Shown one piece after another: positions 55,166-64,000 of a stretch of DNA of 64,000 nucleotides. The DNA is from Ascarosepion bandense (taxonomy: Eukaryota > Mollusca > Cephalopoda > Sepiida > Sepiidae). Position 1 is the first letter of the stretch, and each line of letters opens with the position of its first letter. The translations under genes and the position numbers were made by a program. The stretch lies in contig JBBBDQ010001274.1 in assembly GCA_037127315.1 (NCBI GenBank), positions 482,001 through 546,000 on the forward strand. The letters are read 5' to 3'. Under the pieces are notes generated by a model that worked only from the letters and a program-made list of their open reading frames with translations, was not told where the DNA came from and ran no database searches.

Positions 55166-56460
55166 ATTCGGGGTGCAAGAATAACTAATTTTAAGGGTGT
55201 ACCCATTAAAAATTTCCGTAGAGGGTTACTGTTATTAAAATCTTTTTCTATAGGAATCTATATTCTAAATGCCCTTAGTAGAATAATAAACCCCAAGCAA
55301 ATAGGTTTATACAGAGACGACGGACTAATAATTATCCCCAACAATAATGGTCCACTATAATCTCGCATAGAGAAAAAAGTAATTAGAGCATTTAAATGGC
55401 TTGGCTTTAAAATAGAGATCTCCTCTAATTTAAAAATAGTCAACTTTCTAGACATTACCTTAAATTTAACCAGCAACACATTCAAACCATACCAAAAATC
55501 AATGAAGCCCCAATCTACATAAACGTCAACTCCAACCACCCACATCAAATAATTAGACAAATACCCACAATCGTAAACACTAGAATCAGCAAACTATCAT
55601 CAAGTAGCAAAATCTTTAATGAGAATAAAACGCCTTAAAAGACCGCCTTAAAAAAGTGGGTTCAAGCAGGAATTGTATTACTTACAGCCCCCTAAAAGTA
55701 CCAGAACCAATGAACCTACAAATAGAAAAAGAAAAGTGATATGTTTTAACCCTCCCTTCTGTGAACTATCTAATATTAATATCGGACAATACTTTCTAAA
55801 ATTAGTTGATAAACACTTTAAACAGAACAACCCACTAAGGAAAATCTGCAATAGAACGACATTAAAAATTACTTATTCTTGTACCAACAACGTTAATAAC
55901 ATCATCAATTCCCACAATATTATTATATTAAAGAAATTTCATAGCAACAGTAAGACAGAAAGTGCAACCCTCTGTAACTGTAGAATAAAAAATAAATGCC
56001 CAGTAGGAGGCATATGTAAATCAGAAAAAGTAATATACCCAGCCACCATCTATCCTAGCGCGGACAAAAACCACAAAAAAACATAAATAGAACTTTCCGT
56101 CGGTCCATGGAAACAACGCCTATATGATCACGCCCAATCTTTCTCTAAACCCCACCTAAAATATCAAACCGCCCTCTCGAAATATTTTTGGGAATTAAAA
56201 AGCAAAAATCTTTCCCCTCAGATCGAATGGAAGATTATAGGGAAATCCCAAACCCCCAATAGCTTTAGAGGTAGATGCAACTTATGCTTAGATGAAAAGA
56301 TTAGAATTATCAAGTTTAGAGAATCCATCCAATTATTAGATCAGAGAAACGATATAATTTACAAGTGCCGCCATAGAAATAAATTTAAACTATCCGACAC
56401 AAAATCCCGGAATCACCTCCTTTCGACACCCTTACCAACCCCACTAAACTGTTAGATCAT
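55140..56460 (+). mobile_element. Penelope-like relic, plus strand (RT C-half to C-terminus)
   Basis: RT region: IGIYILNALSRIINPKQIGLYRDDGLIIIPNNNGPL (55245-55360) with a YRDDG catalytic box near 55308, KIVNFLDITLNL and YKP at 55435-55490, YINVNSNHP, then RKRKVICFNPPFCELSNINIGQYFLKLVDKHFKQNNPLRKICN (55720-55855), NNIINSHNIIILKKFH, CNCRIKNKCPVGGICKSEKVIYPATIY (55970-56055), a GIY-YIG core in which a TAA replaces the Tyr codon near 56083 (KT-stop-IELSVGPWKQRLYDH), WELKSKNLSPQIEWKIIG, GRCNLCLDEKIRIIKF (56270-56320) and YKCRHRNKFKLSDT (56362-56400). It is one of the longest relics in the window; several frame breaks. Confidence 0.82.
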
Positions 56461-57240
56461 TAGTTGGTAAAATGTGCAGATCAATTGTAAAGCGGGTAAG
56501 AACCCACCATTCAATAGAAGGACATACCCATCTAGACAAACAATAACTTTATATTATGATTAGTACACATATATGTGAAATAAATATCCTACCCAAAACT
56601 ATGAAATGAAAAATGCTCAAAACATTGACTTCAACATAAACACTTTCCCGAGAGAAATGAGGCACCCAAATATGAGGCGAGAGACGTCTCTTTATAAAAA
56701 AAAAAAAAACCGGAATCCACTTAAACTTATGCATGATCCTAGAAAACTTGTGAAAATTCATATGTATTATGTATTATGTTTTATGTATCACCTTTTTATG
56801 TATCATGGTTTATGTATTGTGTATTACTGGGTACATTAATGTACAAAAAATGGGCACCTAAAAAGATGTGTACTCTATAGGTAGGAACAAACTCAATTAG
56901 GTAAAATAGATATAATTTCCATCATGTGGGAAAACCTAATTAGAGGCGAAGTATGTCAACTTTAGATAAAATCAATTATACAAGCTCGAACCTTAACTTC
57001 CCTAGTGTGATGTATTTCCACCAATATATGGATAAATTAACATCCAAATGAATTAAAATGGTATAAATAGAGAGTAACAAGGAATAATATATATTACGAA
57101 TTAAAAAATAAAAAAGGAATATTACCAATTCATTTAGAAATTGAACGTACACAAACGCACTGGGTCATTATACAGGGTCCTTATACATGGGGACATAGTA
57201 AACTACTAGTGAACTTGTATAAATTATAAGTTATGTATAT
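56461..57240. other. Unassigned, probable 3' flank of the Penelope-like relic
   Basis: AT-rich DNA with an A run at 56695-56709 and TATGTATTATGT repeats at 56760-56830. No coding signal. Confidence 0.4.
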
Positions 57241-57317
57241 GGGTGTGTGCGTGCATATGTGGTCATGTTGGTGTACGTATGCACATATGTAGGTGCAAAT
57301 ATGTGTATGTATGTATG

Positions 57318-57351
<34 letters not shown>

Positions 57352-57400
57352 AGTGTGTGTGTATATATGTATATATAGTTGTGTTTGGATATGTGGGCAT
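57241..57400. repeat. GT/AT-rich microsatellite region
   Basis: Includes (GTAT)n, (AT)n and (GT)n at 57301-57365. Cys/Tyr/Val-rich frames are artefacts. Confidence 0.85.
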
Positions 57401-57493
57401 AAATATGTACTTAATTATCTCGTATATATCTCGTGTATATAAATACATGCGAGATTGAGAATACGTCAATTTAGGTAACGTGATATGCGAGGA

Positions 57494-57810
57494 TGTGCGC
57501 TGTGGTACAGTGGATATCGACTCGACTCGGAACGAGAAACCAGGGAGCCGAGTTCGAATTCCAGTTGAATCCATTGTATTCACTTACGCGCAAATACCCT
57601 TGGGAAAGGTATTAATCCGTCTCTTCCTTCCAGTTATGGGTTAAATAGCAGGACAGACTGGGTTCTATAGCCTTGGTCGGCAACCAATCTACCGCAGAAA
57701 GCAATGACAACCTACTGCGGGATAATCTTCTGTCTAGTCAGTCATGTCTCTTTCGAGACATGATCGCCCAAGCGTGAATTACGTATGGCACCTAACTGAC
57801 TGACTGATAT
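57494..57810 (+). mobile_element. SINE-A, full-length reference copy
   Basis: About 315 bp. tRNA-like head: GCGCTGTGGTACAGTGGATATCG (A-box region TGGTACAGTGG, 57501-57511) and GAGTTCGAATTCC (B box, 57552-57564), close to pol III promoter consensus. Body: CACTTACGCGCAAATACCC, TTGGGAAAGGTATTAATCC, GGGTTAAATAGCAGGACAG, GGCAACCAATCTACCGCAG. Tail region: hairpin CATGTCTC-TTTC-GAGACATG flanked by CAGTCAGT and its inverse, ending GGCACCTAACTGACTGACTG. All other SINE-A copies in the window align to this order. An overlapping minus-strand frame is not coding. Confidence 0.88.
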
Positions 57811-58418
57811 GCGCGTGCGTATATACACCGCCCTACGGGGGCGCACGGAAGCGCTATGCTTATGAAGAGTATATATGTTTGAGTATGAAAACGCTAAAAC
57901 CTAAAAAGCTAAAAAAAGAAATCAGTGAATATGTAAAATTAAACAAAATCAAAGGGTATGTATATGTGGGAATATATACATAGGTATATGTGGATTTAAG
58001 TTAATATAAGTAAGTGGGTTGAACTGATGGGGTCAAAGATACGCCTAAAGTCAGGGGAATTATTTTATTTTTAGAGGTCATACCATCTAAGACAGTCAAA
58101 TAACTTCAAACGAATACTACCCATATTTAGAACTGGACTATATATCTCTTTCTCCACTTCCTTCCCGTTCCTTCATTTCTTTCTTTCTCCTTCCCCTCAC
58201 AAATATTGTCATTTAATTATTTGTTTGTAATTTTATGTTTATTATTATTATTTTTATTATGTTCCCTTTTCATTTTAAGAAAACGCTCATTCCGGCAAAA
58301 ATTTTATGCCAGATGGAGGAATATTGTAAAAGAGTCTGATGAAATGAACCGTTTAAGCTCATTGTAATGAACTATAGTTTATAACTAACATGACATGTTG
58401 AGTTTTCCTTTATAAACT
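57811..58418. other. Unassigned stretch
   Basis: A CCGCCCTACGGGGGCG hairpin-like word at 57828 and a palindrome GGCAAAAATTTTATGCC at 58294. Otherwise AT-rich and unassigned. Confidence 0.4.
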
Positions 58419-58441
58419 ATATATATATATATATATATATG
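58419..58441. repeat. Short (AT)n microsatellite
   Basis: Perfect AT run of about 22 bp. Confidence 0.9.
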
Positions 58442-58554
58442 GTTAGAAGATTATCGCCATCATTCTCCTCCATTGCATTTTGACCGTGTTAAAGTACACC
58501 CTCTCTAAAGTCAATGTAATTTCAACGCTAACAGAGAGAACATTAGTATGATTT

Positions 58555-58765
58555 TTCCGTGAGACAACTCAAGGAAAATTGCAGAGTGCGGCAGAACTCC
58601 CTTAAATAATTTTCTACGATCTTAATAAAGCGTTTGACAGTGTTCCAAGACCAGCCATATAGCAAGTCCCATAAACAGATAAATTCAAGGTCCACATCCG
58701 AGGTCTACACGAAGGATTGATGAGCAGTGTCCAATAAGAAATCGGCTTTTCGGACTTCTTCTTCA
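58555..58765 (+). mobile_element. LINE relic of a third type (RT motif A region)
   Basis: Plus strand reads FYDLNKAFDSVPRPAI (58613-58660), then DKFKVHIRGLHEGLMSSVQ (58678-58735) and EIGFSDFFFM. FxDLxKAFDSVPR followed by an IRxLHxGMxxxVQ block is the RT palm of RTE/L1-type LINEs and differs from LINE-A and LINE-B. Only about 200 bp remain. Confidence 0.68.
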
Positions 58766-58930
58766 TGACACAAAAAACACCTTTCAAAAACACAAGAAAA
58801 AAATAGAACAGACAAATAGATAGCAAAAAAGCCAGAGCTTTCTGTCACCTGAGCCAGCTCACCCTACCATGTGATGTTTGAGGACGTCTCTTCCATTCCA
58901 TCATAGGACTGATTTGATACAGAATGAAAT
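58766..58930. other. Unassigned spacer
   Basis: No feature recognised. Confidence 0.35.
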
Positions 58931-59170
58931 GACTATAGACAAACTTCCACGTTGAAGTCTACCTCGTCGGACTGTCTGCCTCTTAGCAGAAAGGAATCCA
59001 GACGCGGCTCAGCCAAAGGTAAGAGCCTCGTCTGGGGAAAAATAGAAAGGTGTCCGACCCTGCCTTTTGCGGTATCTACGGGATATTTTTTGCCGAGCTT
59101 AAGGGTTCGGAGATTCGACTTTAAAAAGGCCTTATGTCGCATTCCACCTTCGTGGGAAGGCTGATAAATA
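58931..59170. other. GC-richer block with overlapping open frames, unassigned
   Basis: About 240 bp near 50 percent GC in AT-rich surroundings, open on both strands (58952-59164 + and 59142-58933 -). The content (CGTCGGACTGTCTGCC, CGAGCTTAAGGGTTCGGAG) is not a family I recognise. It follows a LINE relic and could be part of it. Confidence 0.35.
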
Positions 59171-59788
59171 CCCAGAAGAAAATATCTATGAGCAACCCAA
59201 TACTCAGTAACAAGTTTCGCTTACGACGATGGCACTGGTTGTTCGGAAGCTTATTATGCACATGTATTTATTAACAGACATATTTCACTAAAGAATATAA
59301 GAGAAGAAAATTATAAACAGTGTTGAAAGTGAATCCTATCAGCATCAATGCAGTTTTAATGTGCATGAAAACAATCTTCATTTTTTTCTGGCGTTTCCAT
59401 GCGTAGTTCCAACACCAATATCTTGCGACTGTGCTAATTTTTCTAATGATTTTCTAGTGAACTGCTGCATATTGTTTGAAATAGCTAACAACAAAAAACA
59501 TTATGTCAAACAAAGGAGACATGACTATTAACCAATCTATAATATGTATTGTATTTGGAAGAGAATAAGATAAATGTGTAGCCATTTCAGTTTACCAAAG
59601 CATCTCAGTTGAAATAATTCAAGATGATGAACATAGTAAAAATTGACAAAATAATTACAAGCACAACACACTTTAAGTACATCACAATATTAATGGAGTA
59701 GTTGACTTACTTTAAGATATTTTATTTCAGTCACTAACATCTACATTATTGTTTCAATATTGATATTTTGACTTAGATTTTCTTTTTT
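59171..59788. other. Unassigned AT-rich stretch
   Basis: ACCCAATACTCAGTAACAAGTTTCGC...GACGATGGCACTGG at 59195-59240 could be more LINE sequence. The rest is not recognised. Confidence 0.35.
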
Positions 59789-60166
59789 CATTTCACTCCA
59801 AACAAGGCAGTGCTGCCACTGGTGCACAGGGGGTTACAGTGAGAAGAGGGGGTGAGGAGAAGGTACAGGGGAAAGGGGAAAAAGGATAAGAGAAAGATGA
59901 GTTGAAGTGATAGAAGATGGCAATTATCATTGCACTGAAACTTTTGGAGATTGTAGCCATCTGGAAAGCAAGTATATGGAAGGGAGTTCCACAGACAAGA
60001 AGTGCAAGAAATGAAACTGTTAGAGTAGAAGTGGGGGTTACATTTGCCTACTTTGATGATAAAAGGGTTGGACCTAGTTACCAATCTAGTAGCTCGAGTA
60101 AATTCATGTGAACAGGGAACAAAGGAATGAAACTCATGAGAGCAGAAGCCATGAAAATTGAATATG
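59789..60166 (-). mobile_element. LINE-B 3' copy, minus strand, next to the second array
   Basis: Starts with the reversed tail (CATTTCACTCCAAACAAGGCAGTGCTGCCACTGGTGCAC at 59789) and reads on minus: VTRSNPFIIKVGKCNPHFYSNSFISCTSCLWNSLPYTCFPDGYNLQKFQC (60084-59935), preceded by FTRATRLV-type and SLVPCSHEF-type segments up to about 60166. It is the best preserved LINE-B C-terminus here. Confidence 0.86.
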
Positions 60167-61149
60167 TGAAGAGGCTCATCCCTTGTTTCCTGTTTAGGAT
60201 TCGGTTTCCGGTTTCCTCTTTTCCAATCTTTTCACTCTTTTCTTTATTTTTTTTTAAATTTCCAATGGGAGTAGATAGACTAAACTATCGCCCGGTTCAA
60301 ACTCCACCCACGTCTATTGAACAGGTGAAGAGGCTCATCCCTTGTTTCCTGTTTAGGATTCGGTTTCCGGTTTTCTCTTTTCCAATCTTTTCACTCTTTT
60401 CATTATTTTTTTATTTCCAATTGTAGTAGATAGACTAAACTATCGCCCGATTTACACTCCACCCACGTCTATTGAACAGGTGAAGAGGCTCATCCCTTGT
60501 TTCCTGTTTAGGATGCGGTTTCCGGTTTTCTCTTTTCCAATCTTTTCACTCTTTTCTTTATTTTTTTTTAATTTCCAATTGGAGTAGATAGACTAAACTA
60601 TTGCCCGGTTCAAACTCCACCCACGTCTATTGAACAGGTGAAGAGGCTCATCCCTTGTTTCCTGTTTAGGATGCGGTTTCCGGTTTTCTCTTTTCCAATC
60701 TTTTCACTCTTTTCATTATTTTTTTTATTTCCAATTGGAGTAGATAGACTAAACTATCGCCCGGTTCAAACTCCACCCACGTCTATTAAACAGGTGAAGA
60801 GGCTCATCCCTTGTTTCCTGTTTAGGATGCGGTTTCCGGTTTTCTCTTTTTCAATCTTTTCACTCTTTTCTTTATTTTATTTATTTTCTTTTCAATTGGA
60901 GTCAGACAGTCAGTTAAGTGCCATACGTGATACACGCTTGGGCGATCATGTCTCGAAAGAGACATGACTGACTGGGCAGAAGATTATCCCGCAGTAGGTT
61001 GCCATTGCTTTCTTCTAATTGGAGTAGATAGACTAAACTATCGCCCGGTTCACACTCCACCCACGTCTATTGATCAGGTGAAGAGGCTCATCCATTTTTC
61101 CCTGTTTAGGATGTGGTTTACGGCTTTCTCTTTTCCAATCTTTTTACTC
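60167..61149 (+). repeat. Second tandem array of the 155-bp unit, six units
   Basis: Units marked by AGGTGAAGAGG near 60167, 60323, 60478, 60635, 60792 and 61076; spacing 155-157 bp except the last, which is lengthened by a SINE-A insertion. The sequence agrees with the array at 44513-46740 (GATAGACTAAACTATCGCCCGG here versus GATAGTCTAAACTATCG there; GTTTAGGATGCGG versus GTTTAGGTTGTGG), so the two arrays form distinguishable subfamilies. Frames across the array repeat with unit period and are not genes. Confidence 0.93.
60903..61016 (-). mobile_element. SINE-A fragment inserted in the array, with target-site duplication
   Basis: Carries the SINE-A 3' end, the intact hairpin CATGTCTCGAAAGAGACATG and part of the middle. 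AATTGGAGT flanks it at 60894-60902 and 61017-61025, a 9-bp target duplication within one array unit. The tRNA-like head is absent, as in 5'-truncated retrocopies. Confidence 0.88.
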
Positions 61150-61218
61150 TTACGTAGCCCCCTGCGCATCAGTGGCCTTATCGCTTTGCTCGGGGTGATA
61201 TGATTAAAAAAAAATTAT
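61150..61218 (+). mobile_element. LINE-B-like 3' tail closing the second array
   Basis: TTACGTAGCCCCCTGCGCATCAGTGGC...GCTTTGCTCGGGGTGATATGATTAAAAAAAA. Same junction with the array as at 46741. Confidence 0.85.
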
Positions 61219-61393
61219 CCTTTGATAGATTTTCCGGACTTCCATAACGTTTGGAATCGTCCACAGATACTGTTTCCCGACATTTATCATTGGAACAGGA
61301 GCATCTGAAAATTTATCTGCAAAACTCTGTGGCATATAATCTGTTTATCTAACGCCTTCTCTAAATATGAGTTCTACGAAAAATACACGTTCT

Positions 61394-61557
61394 TCAGTCA
61401 GTGCCATACGTGATACACGCTTGGGTGACTGACTGGGCAGAAGATTATCTCGTAGTAGGTTGACATTACTTTCTGAGGGAGACTGGTTGCCACCCAATAT
61501 GTCCTGTTATTTAACCCTAAACTGGAGGGAAGTGACAGATTAATAGCTTTCCCAAGA

Positions 61558-61560
<3 letters not shown>
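61394..61560 (-). mobile_element. SINE-A copy with hairpin deleted
   Basis: CAGTCAGTGCCATACGTGATACACGCTTGGG is joined directly to TGACTGACTGGGCAG, so the CATGTCTC hairpin between the CAGTCAGT arms is missing. The middle block follows to TTTAACCCTAAACTGGAGGG and ends in (AT)n. Confidence 0.82.

Positions 61561-61604
<44 letters not shown>
61559..61604. repeat. (AT)n microsatellite
   Basis: Perfect AT run directly after SINE-A. Confidence 0.95.
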
Positions 61605-61607
<3 letters not shown>

Positions 61608-61638
61608 GTCAATTTTCAAAATTCAAAAATGTTGAATG

Positions 61639-61640
<2 letters not shown>

Positions 61641-61703
<63 letters not shown>
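61641..61703. repeat. (AT)n then (GATA)n microsatellite
   Basis: AT run to about 61685, then four to five GATA units. Confidence 0.95.
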
Positions 61704-61819
61704 CAATGAAGTCACTGTATAGTTATTTACAATAATAATTAAGACAAAGTAATTAATCAATAGTCTAGAAATCCTTTTGGTTAATTCTGGATAATAAAAA
61801 TAAAATGCTATTTTAAACA

Positions 61820-62050
61820 ATATTAAATTAATTATCGATGTTTTTCGAACAGCAAGCCACTTGCTTCGATATATTTTCTACAACGTGAGAGAAGGCTTCG
61901 ATAAATGTTAAGACACCAAATGGTTCTAACGGCTGAAATCTGCAAATGCGTCTCGAATAAATTGCTTGAGGTCATCAATATTTCTCGGTTTCTTTGCAAA
62001 TACGCAATCGTTGATAATTACCCATATACAAGAAATTGTATGGGACTTTA
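61820..62050 (-). mobile_element. DNA-transposase C-terminal relic (Tc1/mariner-like, uncertain)
   Basis: Minus strand reads SHTISCIWVIINDCVFAKKPRNIDDLKQFIRDAFADFS and, after a frame change, EAFSHVVENISKQVACCSKNID. A PRxIxDLKxxI.....FxxVxxxIxxRxxxC pattern is common at the C-termini of Tc1/mariner transposases. No termini are visible. Confidence 0.5.
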
Positions 62051-62057
62051 TAAACAT

Positions 62058-62101
62058 CATATATATATATATATATATATATCTTCTTAATGATAATAAA
62101 G

Positions 62102-62138
<37 letters not shown>
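62058..62138. repeat. Two (AT)n microsatellites
   Basis: AT runs at 62058-62083 and 62106-62138, separated by TCTTCTTAATGATAATAAAGACCG. Confidence 0.93.
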
Positions 62139-62143
<5 letters not shown>

Positions 62144-62336
62144 CCTTCCTATCAGGATCATAAAGAGAGAGTCAATAGCGAGGCAGCGTCGGCTCAGTCC
62201 ATTCAGTTTACTACCAGTTATTAAATTATTATTAAGCATACTAGCAATTATGAAATATCTTGCACGTGTTTGCTCTTTAACAGTGGCTTATTATTTTATT
62301 TTTGCAATAATTATGTTTTCAAGTAGTGAAGAATTT

Positions 62337-62387
<51 letters not shown>

Positions 62388-62388
62388 T
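62337..62388. repeat. (GATA)n microsatellite
   Basis: About 13 perfect GATA units. Confidence 0.95.
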
Positions 62389-62407
62389 TCATCTATACTA
62401 TTGAGAT

Positions 62408-62545
62408 CAAATGTTATTTACATTGTTCGGACTATTGTCCTCATCTTTATTGCCATATTACGAAGTTTCGGCCGTTGTCCTCAAGGACTCGTGGCCTAGT
62501 GGATAGCGTAGAACGGCGGAAACATCGTAAACATGGTAGTAAAGA
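62408..62545. mobile_element. SINE-B inverted pair, very short form
   Basis: 62412-62478 is a minus-strand SINE-B tail (ACATTGTTCGGACTATTGTCC ... ACGAAGTTTCGGCCG). At 62479 it joins a + strand SINE-B head (CCTCAAGGACTCGTGGCCTAG, A box TGGCCTAGTGG) that jumps after GGATAGCGTA to a + strand tail (CGGAAACATCGTAAACATGG). The body is missing from both arms. Confidence 0.72.
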
Positions 62546-62563
62546 TGGCACCAATAATTCGAA

Positions 62564-62591
62564 CTCTCTCTCTCTCTCTCTCTCTCCTGTT

Positions 62592-62645
<54 letters not shown>
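62564..62645. repeat. Compound (CT)n-(AT)n-(GA)n-(GACA)n microsatellite
   Basis: CT to 62585, AT at about 62592-62606, GA to 62620, GACA to 62645. The CT and GA arms are complementary around the AT core, so the tract can fold back. Confidence 0.93.
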
Positions 62646-62769
62646 AAGAAAGAGAGAAATGAAATTGGGTATTACCCCTCTTTTTTACAAGTTTCATTTT
62701 TTTTCAAATTCTGCGAGGAGAAAGCTTATATTCTACATTGACTCATTATCTCCACTTTTTAAAGATATT

Positions 62770-62885
62770 CTTCTTTTTCTGTACCATGTCCCTTCAGGAC
62801 GTAGGTCACCATGGCCTTTCTCATCTCTCAATCCCTTGTCACTCTTAATACCACTTCTCCTGCAACTATCCATACGCCCTACAAA
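62770..62885 (-). mobile_element. LINE-A 3' end fragment
   Basis: CTGTACCATGTCCCTTCAGGACGTAGGTCACCATGGCCTTTCTCATCTC on + is the reverse of the LINE-A terminal AMVTYVLKGHGT region, as at 1290-1345 and 5625-5660. Confidence 0.72.
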
Positions 62886-62892
62886 TACCTGC

Positions 62893-62895
<3 letters not shown>

Positions 62896-62932
<37 letters not shown>
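62896..62932. repeat. (GT)n microsatellite
   Basis: Perfect TG run of about 36 bp. Confidence 0.95.
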
Positions 62933-62934
<2 letters not shown>

Positions 62935-62939
62935 CACAC

Positions 62940-63224
62940 CTAGATTACTGTGAAAGAAAATAAAGAGGAGCATTTATTGCTTGTACGTAACTAAACTGGG
63001 TTAAAGAATTCTGTGGGAACCCGCACACCAATAGCAACAGAGAAATCCACCCATTCCATTGAGGTTTTAATCTTTTACCGGAAATCGATGTAACAGAGCA
63101 TACTTTTACGCGCCGGGGAAACAGGCTCTTATGGCATATTCCACTTTGTTAACGTTGCAAATTTGATGAGAAGTCAAATAACACATAGCAATGATCTATA
63201 CTCGTCTAAACCTGTTACTCTCTG
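62940..63224. other. Unassigned spacer
   Basis: No recognised feature; a CGCGCCGGGGAAACAGG word at 63110 is GC-rich. Confidence 0.35.
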
Positions 63225-63402
63225 TCAGTACATTTATTTATTTGCGTCTATCGGCCTGAATATCCGAGAAATCTTAGAGAAAATTATGCTCTCCACGACA
63301 GTGTTCGAACCTGCGTTCTGCTGAGGGAAACAGTCGTTAGATTTGAGATGCTCTAGACCAGAGAGTTTGTGGACGGTCAAGCAAAGTTGGACAGGGTCTT
63401 TA
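63225..63402 (-). mobile_element. SINE-D copy 3
   Basis: Minus strand: CTCTGGTCTAGAGCATCTCAAATC (A-box region near 63360), GCAGGTTCGAACACTG (B box, about 63320-63305), GAGAGCATAATTTTCTC, GATTTCTCGGATATTCAGGCCGATAGACGC. Same order as 29785-29972, and its B box is the best preserved of the family. Confidence 0.7.
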
Positions 63403-63627
63403 AAGACAGATTTTTCTCTAACTCTTTAAATACATATACCTGCTCATTTTCTCAACACACTTAAACAAAAAAAATTTTTAAAAATCGCATTGATTTTTAA
63501 TATATAAATCGGACAGATTTTATATTACTTAAACATTATTTTTAGAAGATAATCGAATTTAAGTAGATGCTTCGTTTATTTATTAAAGTGTGTGTTTATA
63601 TATTTTCGTTTACCGGCCAGAAATTCT

Positions 63628-63635
<8 letters not shown>
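63403..63635. other. Unassigned AT-rich spacer
   Basis: No feature recognised. Confidence 0.35.
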
Positions 63636-63689
<54 letters not shown>

Positions 63690-63750
63690 TATATGTATAT
63701 ATGCATATTTACACATATATGTATATGTGTATACAGATATATACATATAT
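63636..63750. repeat. (AT)n-(GT)n microsatellite with TA/GTAT extension
   Basis: AT to 63660, GT to 63686, then imperfect ATATGTATAT words. Frames on both strands are artefacts. Confidence 0.92.
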
Positions 63751-63774
63751 ATGTATAAGCATTTATTATGTATA

Positions 63775-63918
63775 TTTCAAACATACGCACCCCAATGGGG
63801 GTGCTAGAGGGTGTCGTCAGGGATGTCATCGCGAGGATCACTAGGGGGTTTCGGGTCTTTCAACATCATACCCCCACACCGCGCCGACTCGACCAGAGAT
63901 GATCAGTTTCAGCCCCGC

Positions 63919-63924
<6 letters not shown>
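63775..63924. other. GC-richer unassigned block
   Basis: Contains a perfect GCACCCC-AATG-GGGTGC type hairpin at about 63788-63805 and AGGGTGTCGTCAGGGATGTCATCGCG. Not recognised. Confidence 0.4.

Positions 63925-64000
<76 letters not shown>
63925..64000. repeat. (CA)n-(TA)n microsatellite running off the window
   Basis: CA run to 63961, then TA to the last base. Confidence 0.95.

Noticed and set aside
57494..57570. Possible tRNA gene at the SINE-A head
   Set aside because: Promoter boxes are good but the sequence is the head of a family with many copies and has no acceptor stem.
58333..58360. CTGATGAAATGAACCGTTT at 58340
   Set aside because: GAAA is absent at the required position.

Overview
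The window looks like intergenic DNA from a large, AT-rich, repeat-dense animal genome. I infer a cephalopod, probably octopus-like. The basis is several tRNA-derived SINE families of molluscan/cephalopod style, abundant CR1-like and RTE/jockey-like LINE relics, Penelope-like elements with GIY-YIG nuclease domains, Gypsy and mariner relics, and many long (AT)n, (GATA)n, (GT)n and (GA)n arrays. The species call is inference. I find no convincing host protein-coding gene and no independent tRNA or rRNA gene; nearly every recognisable open frame is a decayed transposon fragment or a low-complexity artefact.

Layout. 1-7.4 kb: three copies of one LINE (LINE-A), one running + and two running -, with a long pyrimidine tract and a 28-bp minisatellite between them. 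8-10.3 kb: relic of a Helitron-type N-terminal region with 23-residue repeats. 11.0-13.3 kb: Penelope-like relic, an inverted pair of SINE-B copies and an LTR-like block. 14-18 kb: SINE-A copies in AT-rich DNA. 18.8-21 kb: a broken mariner sitting inside a pyrimidine-rich repeat. 21.9-25.6 kb: CR1-like LINE relics and a mariner-like end. 26.3-27.2 kb: three copies of a small tRNA-headed element that carries a hammerhead ribozyme motif. 28-30.3 kb: Penelope nuclease relic, LINE-B in both orientations, SINE-D. 31.9-33.4 kb: two 155-bp units with a LINE tail, an inverted SINE-B pair and a 115-bp satellite. 33.4-38 kb: LINE-A fragments, SINE-B, Gypsy integrase relic, T-rich repeat split by SINE-A. 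39-43.8 kb: LINE-B and LINE-A fragments. 44.5-46.8 kb: tandem array of about 14 units of about 155 bp ending in a LINE-like 3' tail. 46.9-51.1 kb: Gypsy pol relic split by a LINE-B copy. 51-53.9 kb: SINE-A, duplicated mariner-like transposase end, a palindromic MITE-like element. 54.6-56.5 kb: two Penelope-like relics head to head. 57-64 kb: a full-length SINE-A, a second 155-bp array containing a SINE-A insertion, and dense microsatellites.

How the parts fit. Autonomous elements (LINE-A, LINE-B, Penelope-like, Gypsy, mariner) are all inactivated here, while small non-autonomous elements borrow their machinery: the 155-bp arrays end in the same 3' tail as LINE-B, and SINE-A, -B, -C and -D have pol III-type tRNA-like heads. 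The most interesting item is SINE-C: copy 26314-26368 (- strand) has a complete canonical hammerhead core with an NUH cleavage triplet, copy 27148-27201 (+) has compensating stem I changes, and two copies lie as a direct repeat exactly 300 bp apart, as expected for a retrozyme-like unit.
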